A stretch of DNA of 10,545 nt from Discostella pseudostelligera (GCA_036940085.1 JALLBK010001058.1:1-10545), one strand, 5' to 3'; positions 1 to 7,220 are shown, counted from the first letter of the stretch. Made by a program: numbers and translations. Notes: a model not told the origin generated them from the letters alone.

Positions 1-196
1 GATACGATACTCGATGCTTGCCATAGCTCATAGCTGCTCATAGCTGGCCATGGCACATGACCGTATCATTGTCGGTATCGGTATCGGTAGGCCAATTAAT
101 TATGGTGCCTCTCGCAACTTTATCTCGATAGATCTCGATATCCAGCAGCAGATTTTCATACTCTAGAAGAGAGGACTCGCCGAGTTTGCATAAACC
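1..196. other. Upstream region of the J-protein gene
   Basis: No gene is visible here. The stretch holds short imperfect tandem repeats: a repeated CATAGCT(G/C) near 22-50 and a repeated GGTATC near 73-89. These could be promoter-proximal sequence or simple-repeat noise. No convincing TATA box was seen. The final bases (AAACC before the ATG) give a reasonable eukaryotic start context for the gene at 197, and an in-frame TAA at 191-193 closes the frame just upstream, so the first ATG is the natural start. Confidence 0.5.
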
Positions 197-1789
197 ATGC
201 CCTTCTTCTCTCGCAAGGGCGATCCTCTCCAAAACCCCTACGAACTTCTCGATCTCAAATTGGGTGCCACAGACGATGAAATCTCCAAGGCATTTAAAAA
301 ACTCATGTTCACTCTCCACCCTGATAAACAACCACCGGGTCAATCGGCCGAGGAGGCAGCGGTGGTTGCACAAAAATTACATGATGTTATGGACGCCAAG
401 AGTTTTTTATTAGATGGGGAGCATTTGGCAGCGAAACGAGAGTATGATGCCAACTTGGTCAAGGCGGCGATACAGCCTCCGCCGCCGCCAATCATCCCAC
501 CAGTGGCAGCAGCGCAGCCACCAATAAATAATGTTGGAAATAATAATCATGGAATGGCAAATCCGTCGCAAAAATCAGCGGCGGTGGCAGATCCTTCGTC
601 GGCAGCGGTGCCAGGCAAGGGGAAGAATAATAATACTTCAGATCCACAACTTCATACTGCGGAAAAAAGTCCTGATAATCCAACTGTCAACAATAAGGCA
701 GGTGTCAAATTCAAAACAAATCCATTGCCAACTGGAAAAGTGAATGTGAAGCACTGGGGTAAGGCTAAGAAGGTCAATCGAGGCAGAGGAAAGAGCTGTC
801 CTGCCACTTCTCGTCCAGAAACATTTGGTGCTGGTGCTGGTGCTGCATCTGGCGATGCCATGAAACCCATAATTAGCCATATACCGAATGGCAACTTCTA
901 CCAAAAAGTCCCTACTAATAATGAATTCAATGATAGTAATGGCGAATGCAGTACTACAGATGAATGTGGTTCACATAGCGATGATGGACATAACAACAAC
1001 AATATTTTTAACAGCAAGCAGCCACCAACGAGAGATAGAGATTCTAGAGGACGACGTAGGACCGTGGATGAAACGGATTCCAATGGTGGTGAGTTGCGAC
1101 GACCCAGTTCTAACAAACCAGTGAATATCAACGGACCAGTAACACGAGGAAGCCAGCAGCAGCAGCATCCTCCTGGCCTGAAACCTTCCTATTCTAATAC
1201 CAGTGACAAACGACTCTCCACATCGAATGAGGGAGGTGTTGGTGTCGGTGTCGGCAGCAATAATCATACCAAGAGAAAACAAGAAGCGAATACTTGTGCT
1301 GATGAATGGTACAATTCTCTACGAGAAGCCGTCGATGCCTTCATCAGAGATTTAACCCGAGGATCCTCCTCCTCCATCGACATACCACCACTAAATAGTT
1401 CCGACGCCACCTCCTTCTCCTACCTTGGTTTGCTCTTCCATCTCGAGGTACCCAGTGGCGTGGGGGCTGATAAAATCATGGTCCAAACATGGTACAAACA
1501 TCGTAAAAATTCTACACTAATTTCCAGTCTCGTGGGACAATTCAATGCTCGACTGCATAAGGTCGATACGGGATGTCGAGTAACCTTTCGTAATATGAAT
1601 GGAAAGTATGCCTTTACGATGACGAAGCTGGCGGATCCAAAACATTTTAATAAGAAGGGATTAAGACATGGGATTGAGTACTTTATGGAGATGTCGATTA
1701 AGTTGCACAATCTGATTAATCCGATGGATATGAAGAAGGTGGATAGGGTCCGGCTTACAAGTAGAGGTGCTAGTAGTGTGGTGAGGTAG
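197..1789 (+). CDS. J-domain (DnaJ/Hsp40-like) protein with novel C-terminal domain
   Basis: The frame encodes 530 residues without introns. Residues 12-86 form a J domain: Asn-Pro-Tyr-Glu-Leu-Leu at the start, a basic helix II, the diagnostic His-Pro-Asp triad at 41-43 followed by Lys, and Lys-Arg-Glu-Tyr-Asp closing helix IV. J domains stimulate the ATPase of Hsp70 partners. No Gly/Phe region or zinc-finger cysteine repeats follow, so this is a class C J-protein whose client is set by the rest of the chain. Residues about 90-365 are low complexity, rich in Pro, Asn, Ser and Gly, with basic patches near 184-199 and 279-288 that could serve in nuclear localisation or RNA binding. Residues 367-520 look globular, with mixed helices and strands, but I do not recognise the domain. 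An in-frame stop immediately upstream fixes the start at 197. The J domain is certain; location and role are unknown. Confidence 0.9.
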   Translation: MPFFSRKGDPLQNPYELLDLKLGATDDEISKAFKKLMFTLHPDKQPPGQSAEEAAVVAQKLHDVMDAKSFLLDGEHLAAKREYDANLVKAAIQPPPPPIIPPVAAAQPPINNVGNNNHGMANPSQKSAAVADPSSAAVPGKGKNNNTSDPQLHTAEKSPDNPTVNNKAGVKFKTNPLPTGKVNVKHWGKAKKVNRGRGKSCPATSRPETFGAGAGAASGDAMKPIISHIPNGNFYQKVPTNNEFNDSNGECSTTDECGSHSDDGHNNNNIFNSKQPPTRDRDSRGRRRTVDETDSNGGELRRPSSNKPVNINGPVTRGSQQQQHPPGLKPSYSNTSDKRLSTSNEGGVGVGVGSNNHTKRKQEANTCADEWYNSLREAVDAFIRDLTRGSSSSIDIPPLNSSDATSFSYLGLLFHLEVPSGVGADKIMVQTWYKHRKNSTLISSLVGQFNARLHKVDTGCRVTFRNMNGKYAFTMTKLADPKHFNKKGLRHGIEYFMEMSIKLHNLINPMDMKKVDRVRLTSRGASSVVR

Positions 1790-2128
1790 TGAGTGCGGGG
1801 AAGAGCGAGAGATATGATTGATGTCGCTCTTTACAATCCTACTAGTGGAGTGGGGTTTTGGAGGTCGTTGGGTGGAGGGGATGCTCGGCATTACCTCCTT
1901 GTTGTTTGCGTTCTTTTGACAAAGCTTACTGTGCTGGTGCATTGGGATATTCACACCGCAACACCCCTTGCAGTTTATCAAGGTATTCCAATAACAACAT
2001 TAGAGTTATTACGCTATTAGAATCGGATTTCGTTTTGTACTACCCCTCCATTATTTTGCATGAATGGACCAAGAAGTCTCGATGGCTTACGTCCACTTAC
2101 TTACGTCGTCAACGAGAGAGTTCGTGGC

Positions 2129-2187
2129 CTTACACGTGGTACTAGAGCTTTGGCGGGAGATGTGACTTTTGGCGGGAGACCTCCCGC
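2129..2187 (+). promoter_or_regulatory. Composite promoter module: G-box plus paired GGCGGGAGA motifs
   Basis: The segment contains CTTACACGTGG (2129-2139, with the perfect palindrome CACGTG at 2133-2138). Twelve bases later come GGCGGGAGA at 2152-2160 and again at 2171-2179, 19 bases apart. Each copy is preceded by T-runs, giving TTTGGCGGGAGA, close to the E2F/DP consensus TTTSSCGC but mismatched at its last base. The second copy continues into an inverted arm, GCGGGAG-AC-CTCCCGC (2172-2187). CACGTG is classically bound by bZIP or bHLH factors in plants and algae. The module lies about 225 bp upstream of the plastid gene's ATG and recurs, inverted, at 4574-4623. The function is inferred. Confidence 0.55.
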
Positions 2188-2340
2188 GCGCGCGACACTC
2201 GAAGGGGTGCGTGAGACGGCCAGACATGCAAATCCAAACGTACTGATTCCCTCGTAGCATTAAAATTAAAATTCGAAATTGAAAAAAAGGAAGTCAACTA
2301 CATCGCCCCATCGCCCCCCCACATCAACAATCAACAACAA

Positions 2341-2359
2341 CTCGTGACCTCTCGTGACC
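2341..2359 (+). repeat. Tandem 10-bp repeat abutting the start codon
   Basis: CTCGTGACCT is followed directly by CTCGTGACC, which runs into the ATG at 2360. The repeat places two identical contexts just before the start, but only the second is followed by ATG. It may be a replication-slippage product in the 5' leader. Confidence 0.75.
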
Positions 2360-3472
2360 ATGACGCCGCTCGCATCACTCCTAGTACTAGTACTAGTACT
2401 TGTCGGCGCATACCTCATGCCTCCCTGCTATTGCTTTGCACCTGCAATGCTGAATTCGGCAAGGACGGTGGCGGTGGGACCACTTGCACTCGGGCATCGG
2501 CCACGGAGTCATCAGGGTGACAATGACAATGATGAATCATCATCATCATCATCTGCTCTCCGACGCAACATCCTCCTTGCGCTTGCTGCTCCTCCCAGCA
2601 CTCTCCTACTACCGACCAGCTTGGTAAATGCAGCAGAAACTCCCGCAGAGGCAATACGTCTACTCTCATCTAAAACTATCCCCGGTCTAGGTCCACCAGA
2701 CATTTATTACCCATCCTATTTCATTGGTAGTTGGAAAGTAACCTCGGTCATCACATCATCGGATGATAATTTCTGGAATGACCTAAAATCAAATGGAGTG
2801 AATCTTCCCGTGACAATTGTATCCAAAATGAGATTTGTTCCATATAATGCCGGGAAGGATTTTATTGAAAATCAGGATACATACCCAAACAACAATGTAC
2901 CGGCGATTGCGGATCGAGCCTACAATGAACAATCCTACTACACTGCCCTGTCCGAGGAAATAAACCGGCTCTATTCCACTACCAAACCTATTCTTCCCTC
3001 CACTCAATCAGCAATATGGACACCCACCAATCCCAATGTTTTATCACTCTCGTATGTCAATGGAAGCTCGAAAGAAATTAAGGTTACGAAACGATCTCTG
3101 GATGTGAGCAATGATGGAAATTCCATATTTAGTAGCGAATTTCGGAGAATTACAACTGCCCCGCCATCAGCAGCGAATAGCATTGGTGTGGGTGGTATAC
3201 CATCCATTTCCAAAAGTAGGGTATTAACCAAGTGGAAACAATCTACCGCAGCCTCAGACAACGGTACGGGTGTCAATCGCATAGAAGGAATTGAGATTGT
3301 GTACAACGAAAGTGGAACGTTGGGAGATAAGGATAAGAATGCGGATCCACTCTTGGGAGGTGGTAGTAGTAAAGCTGGATCTATTCCATTACCCTATGGC
3401 AATGATACAAAGGATTTACCCGATTGGCGAAGTACCAAAACGAAAATTTTGATGGAGAGGATTGGTGGGTAG
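2360..3472 (+). CDS. Plastid protein with thylakoid-lumen targeting; probable DUF6816-type family
   Basis: The frame encodes 370 residues without introns. The ATG at 2360 is chosen over an in-frame GTG six bases earlier because this is a eukaryotic gene and ACC precedes the ATG. The N-terminus is three-part. Residues 4-20 are a Leu/Val signal peptide. The junction Cys-Phe-Ala-Pro (25-28) resembles the diatom ASAFAP motif for crossing four plastid membranes. An acidic and Ser-rich linker leads to Arg-Arg (68-69), a hydrophobic stretch and Val-Asn-Ala|Ala at about 89-92, which looks like a Tat-type lumen signal. The mature part starts near 92 and contains a Phe-Ile-Gly-Ser-Trp segment (121-125), an Ile-Ala-Asp-Arg-Ala-Tyr motif and a Val-Thr-Lys-Arg-Ser strand. 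From memory these resemble cyanobacterial and plant plastid proteins of the DUF6816 type; no catalytic motif is visible. The plastid destination is well supported, the family name only moderately, and the function is unknown. Confidence 0.82.
   Translation: MTPLASLLVLVLVLVGAYLMPPCYCFAPAMLNSARTVAVGPLALGHRPRSHQGDNDNDESSSSSSALRRNILLALAAPPSTLLLPTSLVNAAETPAEAIRLLSSKTIPGLGPPDIYYPSYFIGSWKVTSVITSSDDNFWNDLKSNGVNLPVTIVSKMRFVPYNAGKDFIENQDTYPNNNVPAIADRAYNEQSYYTALSEEINRLYSTTKPILPSTQSAIWTPTNPNVLSLSYVNGSSKEIKVTKRSLDVSNDGNSIFSSEFRRITTAPPSAANSIGVGGIPSISKSRVLTKWKQSTAASDNGTGVNRIEGIEIVYNESGTLGDKDKNADPLLGGGSSKAGSIPLPYGNDTKDLPDWRSTKTKILMERIGG
2381..2400 (+). repeat. CTAGTA hexamer tandem repeat encoding the signal-peptide core
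   Basis: Three perfect CTAGTA units plus CT run through the coding sequence in frame. They encode the alternating Leu-Val core of the plastid protein's signal peptide. Copy-number change by slippage would lengthen or shorten the hydrophobic core by two residues without a frameshift. Confidence 0.85.
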
Positions 3473-3618
3473 GATCGCGTTTGCAGTTCGTGGGTAGGTT
3501 GTGATGATTTAGACTACATCTCAAATTACCGATGATTGACTACGCCATTGTATCGTGGAATATATAAATAGGGTGACGCTCCATTGAAATGTACAATTAT
3601 TTCAACCGCCTCACATTC
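3473..3618. other. Convergent intergenic region
   Basis: This 146-bp gap lies between two convergent stop codons, of the plastid gene on the + strand and the MAPR gene on the - strand. It is moderately AT-rich, with a TATATAAATA run at 3561-3570, and should hold both 3' untranslated regions and their polyadenylation sites. No gene was seen. Confidence 0.5.
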
Positions 3619-4433
3619 TCAGCCTTCCACCGCCTCTTCTGACAATGATTCTGCTTGATTCGCTTCGTTATGTCTTTCATCACTCTCTATTTCAACTCCT
3701 TCCATGATTTCCACGTTGTTGTCCATGTCCTCCACTTGTTCCAATATATCATTTACCGGATCATCCACCAAGTGTCCCACAAATGTGTATTTGTCGTGTG
3801 TTTCGTACAGTTCCACCCATCGATCAATCTCTTTCATTTCCTAACAATATATTATTTTGGTGTTGTTGTTATCGTTGTTGGAATATTGATTGTCGATAGA
3901 CAAGGAGCATGAGAAATGAGAATCCCAGCATCAGGATAGTGTTAGAATCTACTACTCACCGCTTCGGTCAACCCCTCCGTCGATTCCGACAAACACTCCA
4001 CACCCAATTTATCCTTTCCACCTCGACAACCCGTCCCAAAACTCCGCGTGGCATCTCTTCCCACCCATTCATGATATTCTTTCCCCTCACTGTAGAATTT
4101 ATGTCCGGCAGATACATCATAGACACGTCCTTTAATAGATAAATACAATGGTGCACCATCATAACCATCCATCTCTTCGAGCATATCCCGTGTGATAGTC
4201 ATTACATTCTCGGCATAAATATCATCTTTAATTTTGAGAGGTTGTTCAATACCAAGCATGACTGGTATCATGGCGAATTTATTATTGTGAAGACGTGCCC
4301 GGGCTTTGGAACGGGAGAGGTTGCGAAAGAATTTCATGAAGAAGAGATTGTAGTCGATGAACTTTGGGGAGGAGGCGATGAGTACGCCGGAGGAGGCGAG
4401 GGTGGCGGCTAGCCAGAGTGGGATGATTGCCAT
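3619..4433 (-). CDS. Membrane-anchored cytochrome b5-like haem-binding protein (MAPR/PGRMC-like), two exons
   Basis: Exon 1 is 4433-3960 and exon 2 is 3840-3619. The 119-bp intron (3959-3841) has donor GTGAGT and acceptor TTAG, in phase 0. The spliced product is 231 residues. Residues 3-22 are a hydrophobic N-terminal anchor. A cytochrome b5-type MAPR domain runs from about 78 to 190: Ala-Pro-Leu-Tyr-Leu-Ser-Ile-Lys-Gly-Arg-Val-Tyr-Asp-Val, then Lys-Phe-Tyr at 112-114, where Tyr114 matches the axial haem tyrosine of PGRMC1. Gly-Arg-Asp-Ala-Thr-Arg (125-130) is the MAPR signature. The second exon supplies the final helix and a Val-Gly-His-Leu segment, then an acidic Glu/Asp/Asn tail. Family members bind haem through tyrosine and often support P450s or sterol metabolism in the ER. 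Without the intron the frame would stop early at Ser-Arg-Phe and lose the C-terminal part of the domain, which supports the splice. Confidence 0.88.
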
Positions 4434-4461
4434 GATTGATGGATTGGTGATGATTGATGGA
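4432..4461. repeat. 12-bp direct repeat at the MAPR start codon
   Basis: ATGATTGATGGA (+ strand) occurs at 4432-4443 and 4450-4461, with an 18-bp period. On the coding (-) strand the proximal copy ends within the ATG. It is probably a small leader duplication with no assigned role. Confidence 0.7.
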
Positions 4462-4573
4462 TGATGTTACTTTATGCGCGGAAGAGGAGGAGGTTATTAA
4501 TGATATTGATTCCGAAATCCGATTTCGAATGAATGAGAAAAGCAGAGATGAGAAGGCGATGCGCGATGCGATC

Positions 4574-4640
4574 TTTTCCCGCCATTTTACAAAGTCTCCC
4601 GCCATATCTATGCCACGTGTAAGCAATGAATTCCCGCCAT
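4574..4640 (-). promoter_or_regulatory. Second copy of G-box/GGCGGGA module
   Basis: Read on the - strand, CTTACACGTGG (4623-4613) is followed 9 bases later by GGCGGGAGA (4603-4595). Twenty bases further comes GGCGGGAAAA (4583-4574), whose + strand form TTTCCCGC is a perfect E2F consensus match. A third copy (+ strand ATTCCCGCCAT, 4630-4640) lies on the other side of the G-box. The 11-mer, the order and the near-identical spacing match the module at 2129-2187. In this orientation it points toward the MAPR-like gene, about 140-190 bp upstream of its ATG, although RPS3 could also use it. Confidence 0.55.
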
Positions 4641-4702
4641 TTTAGTTTACCGGTTACCCCATTACTTGTGGGCATTGTGCCCGCTGCCCGCACAAAATGC
4701 AG

Positions 4703-4713
4703 CCCCCCCCCCC
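4703..4713 (+). repeat. Poly-C homopolymer (11 bases)
   Basis: An uninterrupted run of eleven C lies in the divergent promoter, about 135 bp upstream of the RPS3 ATG. Such runs are prone to length change and to sequencing error. No function is assigned. Confidence 0.8.
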
Positions 4714-4847
4714 TCCGCTCCACCGTCCATCATCGTCGAACAACAACAAGCGCCATCGTCGAGATATATCCGCCGCCGCAGTAACATTGCATATTGCACT
4801 CTCTCCAGTAGTAAAAGCAGTTTTATCAACACCTTTTTCTTTCCAAG

Positions 4848-5627
4848 ATGATGGCCTCCCGCTCCAAAATGTCCACCAAACGCAAGTTCGTTGCCGACGG
4901 TGTTTTCCACGCCGAACTCAACGAACTCCTCACTCGCGAGCTCGCCGAGGATGGCTACGCGGGTGTGGAAGTCCGTACCACTCCCCACCGCACCGAAGTC
5001 ATCATTCGCGCTACCAAAACCCAAAATGTTCTCGGTGAAAAAGGTCAACGTATTCGTGAACTGACAAGTGTCGTCCAGAAACGATTTGATTTCGCCGATG
5101 GTGCCGTGGAATTGTATGCCGAACGTGTCCAAAATCGTGGACTGTGTGCCCAAGCCCAAGCCGAGTCTCTCAAATTCAAGCTATTGGCCGGTCTTGCCGT
5201 CCGTCGTGCTTGCTACGGTGTCGTGCGCTTCGTCATGGAAGCCTCCGCCAAGGGATGCGAGGTCATTGTGTCTGGCAAACTACGTGGTCAACGTGCCAAG
5301 GCTATGAAATTCGGGGATGGGTACATGATCAAGACCGGTCACGCTGGACAAGTCTACACCGATGTCGCCGTGCGTCACGTGGCCATGCGTCAGGGTATGA
5401 TTGGCATCAAGGTATCCATTATGTTGCCTCATGATCCCAAGGGGATTAATGGACCTAAGATTCCGTTGGATGATGTGGTGACGATATTGGAACCGAAGGA
5501 GGAGGTGAGCACGGAAAGTTTGTTGCAGGAACAGGCGGCACGAGAGCATCAGGCGGCGATTTTGGCGGCGCAGCAGGCTCAAGCGGCGGCGGTGGTGGCT
5601 CCTGTCGACATGGCGGGTGGATATTAA
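4848..5627 (+). CDS. RPS3: 40S ribosomal protein S3 (uS3)
   Basis: This intronless frame encodes 259 residues, close to the 240-250 usual for eukaryotic S3. Residues 11-40 carry the characteristic Lys-Arg-Lys-Phe-Val-Ala-Asp-Gly and Thr-Arg-Glu-Leu-Ala-Glu-Asp-Gly-Tyr segments. A type-II KH RNA-binding domain spans about 22-98, with its Gly-Glu-Lys-Gly loop at 63-66. The conserved C-terminal ribosomal S3 domain follows, including [12 protein letters not shown] and Gly-Lys-Leu-Arg-Gly-Gln-Arg-Ala-Lys. S3 sits at the mRNA entry tunnel of the small subunit. The last 35 or so residues form a Gln/Ala-rich tail unlike animal S3. Two adjacent ATGs open the frame and another methionine is at residue 8, so the exact start is uncertain by a few residues. 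The middle of the gene uses C-ending codons heavily, in keeping with high expression. Confidence 0.97.
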   Translation: MMASRSKMSTKRKFVADGVFHAELNELLTRELAEDGYAGVEVRTTPHRTEVIIRATKTQNVLGEKGQRIRELTSVVQKRFDFADGAVELYAERVQNRGLCAQAQAESLKFKLLAGLAVRRACYGVVRFVMEASAKGCEVIVSGKLRGQRAKAMKFGDGYMIKTGHAGQVYTDVAVRHVAMRQGMIGIKVSIMLPHDPKGINGPKIPLDDVVTILEPKEEVSTESLLQEQAAREHQAAILAAQQAQAAAVVAPVDMAGGY

Positions 5628-6032
5628 GTATGGTTTGTTGTCTCTCTCTTGTAGTAGTCTAAGAGTTAAGAGTTGTTAAAGTTTTTGCTTTAGAGTGAGT
5701 ACGATGTAGATGTAGGAGTTTGAACGATAACAACTCGATAGGCAGGATGACTATTATTGTCACTCGAGAATTCATTGTTTGTTGTAATTTCATGTCGTGC
5801 ATGATTATGTTGAGTGCCGAATGATCTTGTTATTGTTGTTTGCATGATGTTTGTTGTTTTGCAGCACGGTGGTACCAAACCACCTACACCTACGCAGACC
5901 TACACCTACAACCAATAACCAATCACAACCACAGCTCATGCACGTCCAACATCAACCTCAACCACTCTCTCGATAATATCATCTTCATTGACTTGGACAA
6001 GAGTCTTTTGCATTGGGCTGTTTGTCAACAGT
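5628..6032. other. Intergenic region: RPS3 3' flank and GNAT-gene promoter
   Basis: No gene was recognised. The left part is T/G-rich, as expected for an RPS3 3' untranslated region. From about 5875 the sequence turns A/C-rich, with CCAATAACCAATCAC around 5910-5925 (two CCAAT pentamers) and a CA-rich leader. This resembles the A/C-rich stretches before the ATGs at 2360 and 10323 and suggests the 5' region of the next gene. Short frames across it are chance. Confidence 0.5.
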
Positions 6033-7220
6033 ATGGCAGTGTCTCAGTTGATGTTTTACATCGTCACACCCCTACTGCTGCTGGTCACCGATGCATGGGT
6101 AGTACCATCGTCGTCGTCCGTCGTCGCAAACTCGTCGTCGCGCTGTCGACATCGGCCTGCCAGCATTACTTCGTCGCCGCAGCACTCGATGGAAGGAGCA
6201 ACACTACCCACTTGTATATCTTCGAAACGAAAGGACACTATCGATGGAGAATGCCTTCTAGTTGGCAGTACCAAGGTGATAATACAGCAGGTGGCACATA
6301 CCGATACAACCGAGCTTGAACGTATGAGCAAATTCTGCATTGATACATTTTACAATCATGATGAGAATGGGGAAGAAGTGTCGCTCATTTCAAGGTGCGT
6401 TTTGTAATTGAGATTTGCAACAATGTTGATTATATTTCATTTGTCGTACCCATGCCTCGAAACTTTCACAAAACCGAACATTGGGAATTCGTCCATTGCT
6501 TGTGGTTGGCAGAAAATGGAGATATATTCAGTTGGCGGTACTGCAAAAGGCGCAGCTTCTGGTGAGACTTATGCTGTTTGGTGAATGCAAAGGTACTTCT
6601 ATTGGCTGTTGTGGAATTTGCTTATCATTCATTATTTGTGCAAAGGAGTTATCCCTCTCCTCGGATCAATACTTTAGGTGCATATTTGTTGCGAAAGCAA
6701 TTGCAGCCGACGAATCTGATGGTAAGATACCAATGTGATGCAACAAAGTTCATGACAAGAATTACTAGTAGCTACTACTACTGTTGAGCAAGTAATCTGA
6801 CAATCCACCACATCATAATATGCAGTGATTATCGGATGTTGTGAGGTCATAGAGGAGAGAATAGATACATCCCAGCGACCATCAACGATAAGCGAACGTG
6901 AACGGAGGAAAACAGCACGTCATCGACCCGTCATTGAGAACTTATGTGTCATGGAGGGATATCGAAAGTGCGGTGTGGGTATTGCACTCATTCAGGCTTG
7001 TGAAAATGCCGTCGTGCAACTTTCGCGAGGAGGAGGTGGATATGAAGAAGTCTTCACACAGGTTGACATTGACAATACCAAGGCAATCAATTTATTCCGT
7101 AAATGCGGATATCAAGATCACTTTGCTGATCCGACGTGCACCAAAGTCGTACTAGATTCTCTCTTTGCAAATGAAACGACGGTGACGAAATTGATGATGA
7201 GAAAAATGTTGGATTATTAG
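6033..7220 (+). CDS. GNAT-family N-acetyltransferase with N-terminal signal peptide, probably plastid-targeted; four exons
   Basis: The proposed exons are 6033-6394, 6513-6561, 6646-6721 and 6826-7220, giving 293 residues. Introns start GTGCGT, GTGAGA and GTAAGA and end GGCAG, CAAAG and TGCAG, and all junctions keep frame. Residues 5-20 are a signal peptide, followed by Asp-Ala-Trp-Val-Val-Pro; Ala-Trp can replace Ala-Phe in diatom plastid-entry motifs. A Ser-rich transit-like stretch follows. The GNAT fold runs from about 80 to 285: a Trp-Arg-Tyr-Ile-Gln-Leu helix (123-128), the Ile-Ile-Gly-Cys-Cys-Glu-Val strand (164-170), the acetyl-CoA pyrophosphate loop Arg-Lys-Cys-Gly-Val-Gly (209-214), and Asn-Thr-Lys-Ala-Ile-Asn-Leu-Phe with Cys-Gly-Tyr near the end. 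GNAT enzymes transfer acetyl from acetyl-CoA to amines; the substrate (protein N-terminus, lysine or small molecule) cannot be read. The ATG at 6033 is the first in this frame. The second intron is the least certain. Confidence 0.75.
6562..6645 (+). other. Candidate frame-preserving intron of the GNAT gene
   Basis: This 84-bp segment begins GTGAGA and ends CAAAG after a T-rich stretch. It is a multiple of three and has no in-frame stop, so retention would add 28 residues with several cysteines between two GNAT elements, and removal joins Gln-Leu-Leu to Glu-Leu-Ser. I favour removal because the inserted residues are Cys-rich and hydrophobic and would widen a loop not normally so long. The acceptor is weak. 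Confidence 0.5.

Larger units (their letters stand above)
1790..2359. other. Intergenic region: 3' flank of J-protein gene and promoter of plastid gene
   Basis: Short frames here, such as one from 1793 to 2020, have no recognisable protein character. The left half is probably 3' untranslated sequence of the J-protein gene. The right half contains a G-box plus GGCGGGAGA module (2129-2187), an A-rich stretch (about 2260-2290), a C-rich run near 2314-2320 and a CA/AAC-rich leader before the ATG at 2360. No RNA gene was recognised. Confidence 0.6.
4434..4847. promoter_or_regulatory. Divergent promoter of MAPR-like gene and RPS3
   Basis: This 414-bp region separates two head-to-head genes, so it must hold both 5' untranslated regions and both promoters. 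It contains three CCCGCCAT motifs, a CACGTG G-box, an 11-base C homopolymer (4703-4713) and a pyrimidine stretch (CTCTCTCC) near 4799-4806. The last could be the RPS3 initiator or a TOP-like start, as seen for ribosomal-protein mRNAs in other eukaryotes. A second pyrimidine run just before the RPS3 ATG ends in AAG rather than CAG, so I treat it as leader and not as an intron end. No TATA box was recognised. Confidence 0.6.

Noticed and set aside
1793..2020. Open frame of 75 codons right after the J-protein stop
   Set aside because: It has no recognisable domain, starts with a non-ATG codon, and lies in a probable 3' untranslated region. It is likely chance.
3561..3570. TATA-like TATATAAATA
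   Set aside because: It lies between two convergent 3' ends, and the only frame downstream on that strand is antisense to the MAPR exon 2. It is more likely AT-rich 3' sequence.
3655..3912. Open + strand frame with hydrophobic residues
   Set aside because: It is the complement of MAPR exon 2 and its intron. The - strand reading matches a known domain, so this is a shadow.
4820..4847. Possible intron end just before the RPS3 ATG (pyrimidine run)
   Set aside because: It ends AAG immediately before ATG-ATG and no matching donor was identified. A plain leader is the simpler reading.
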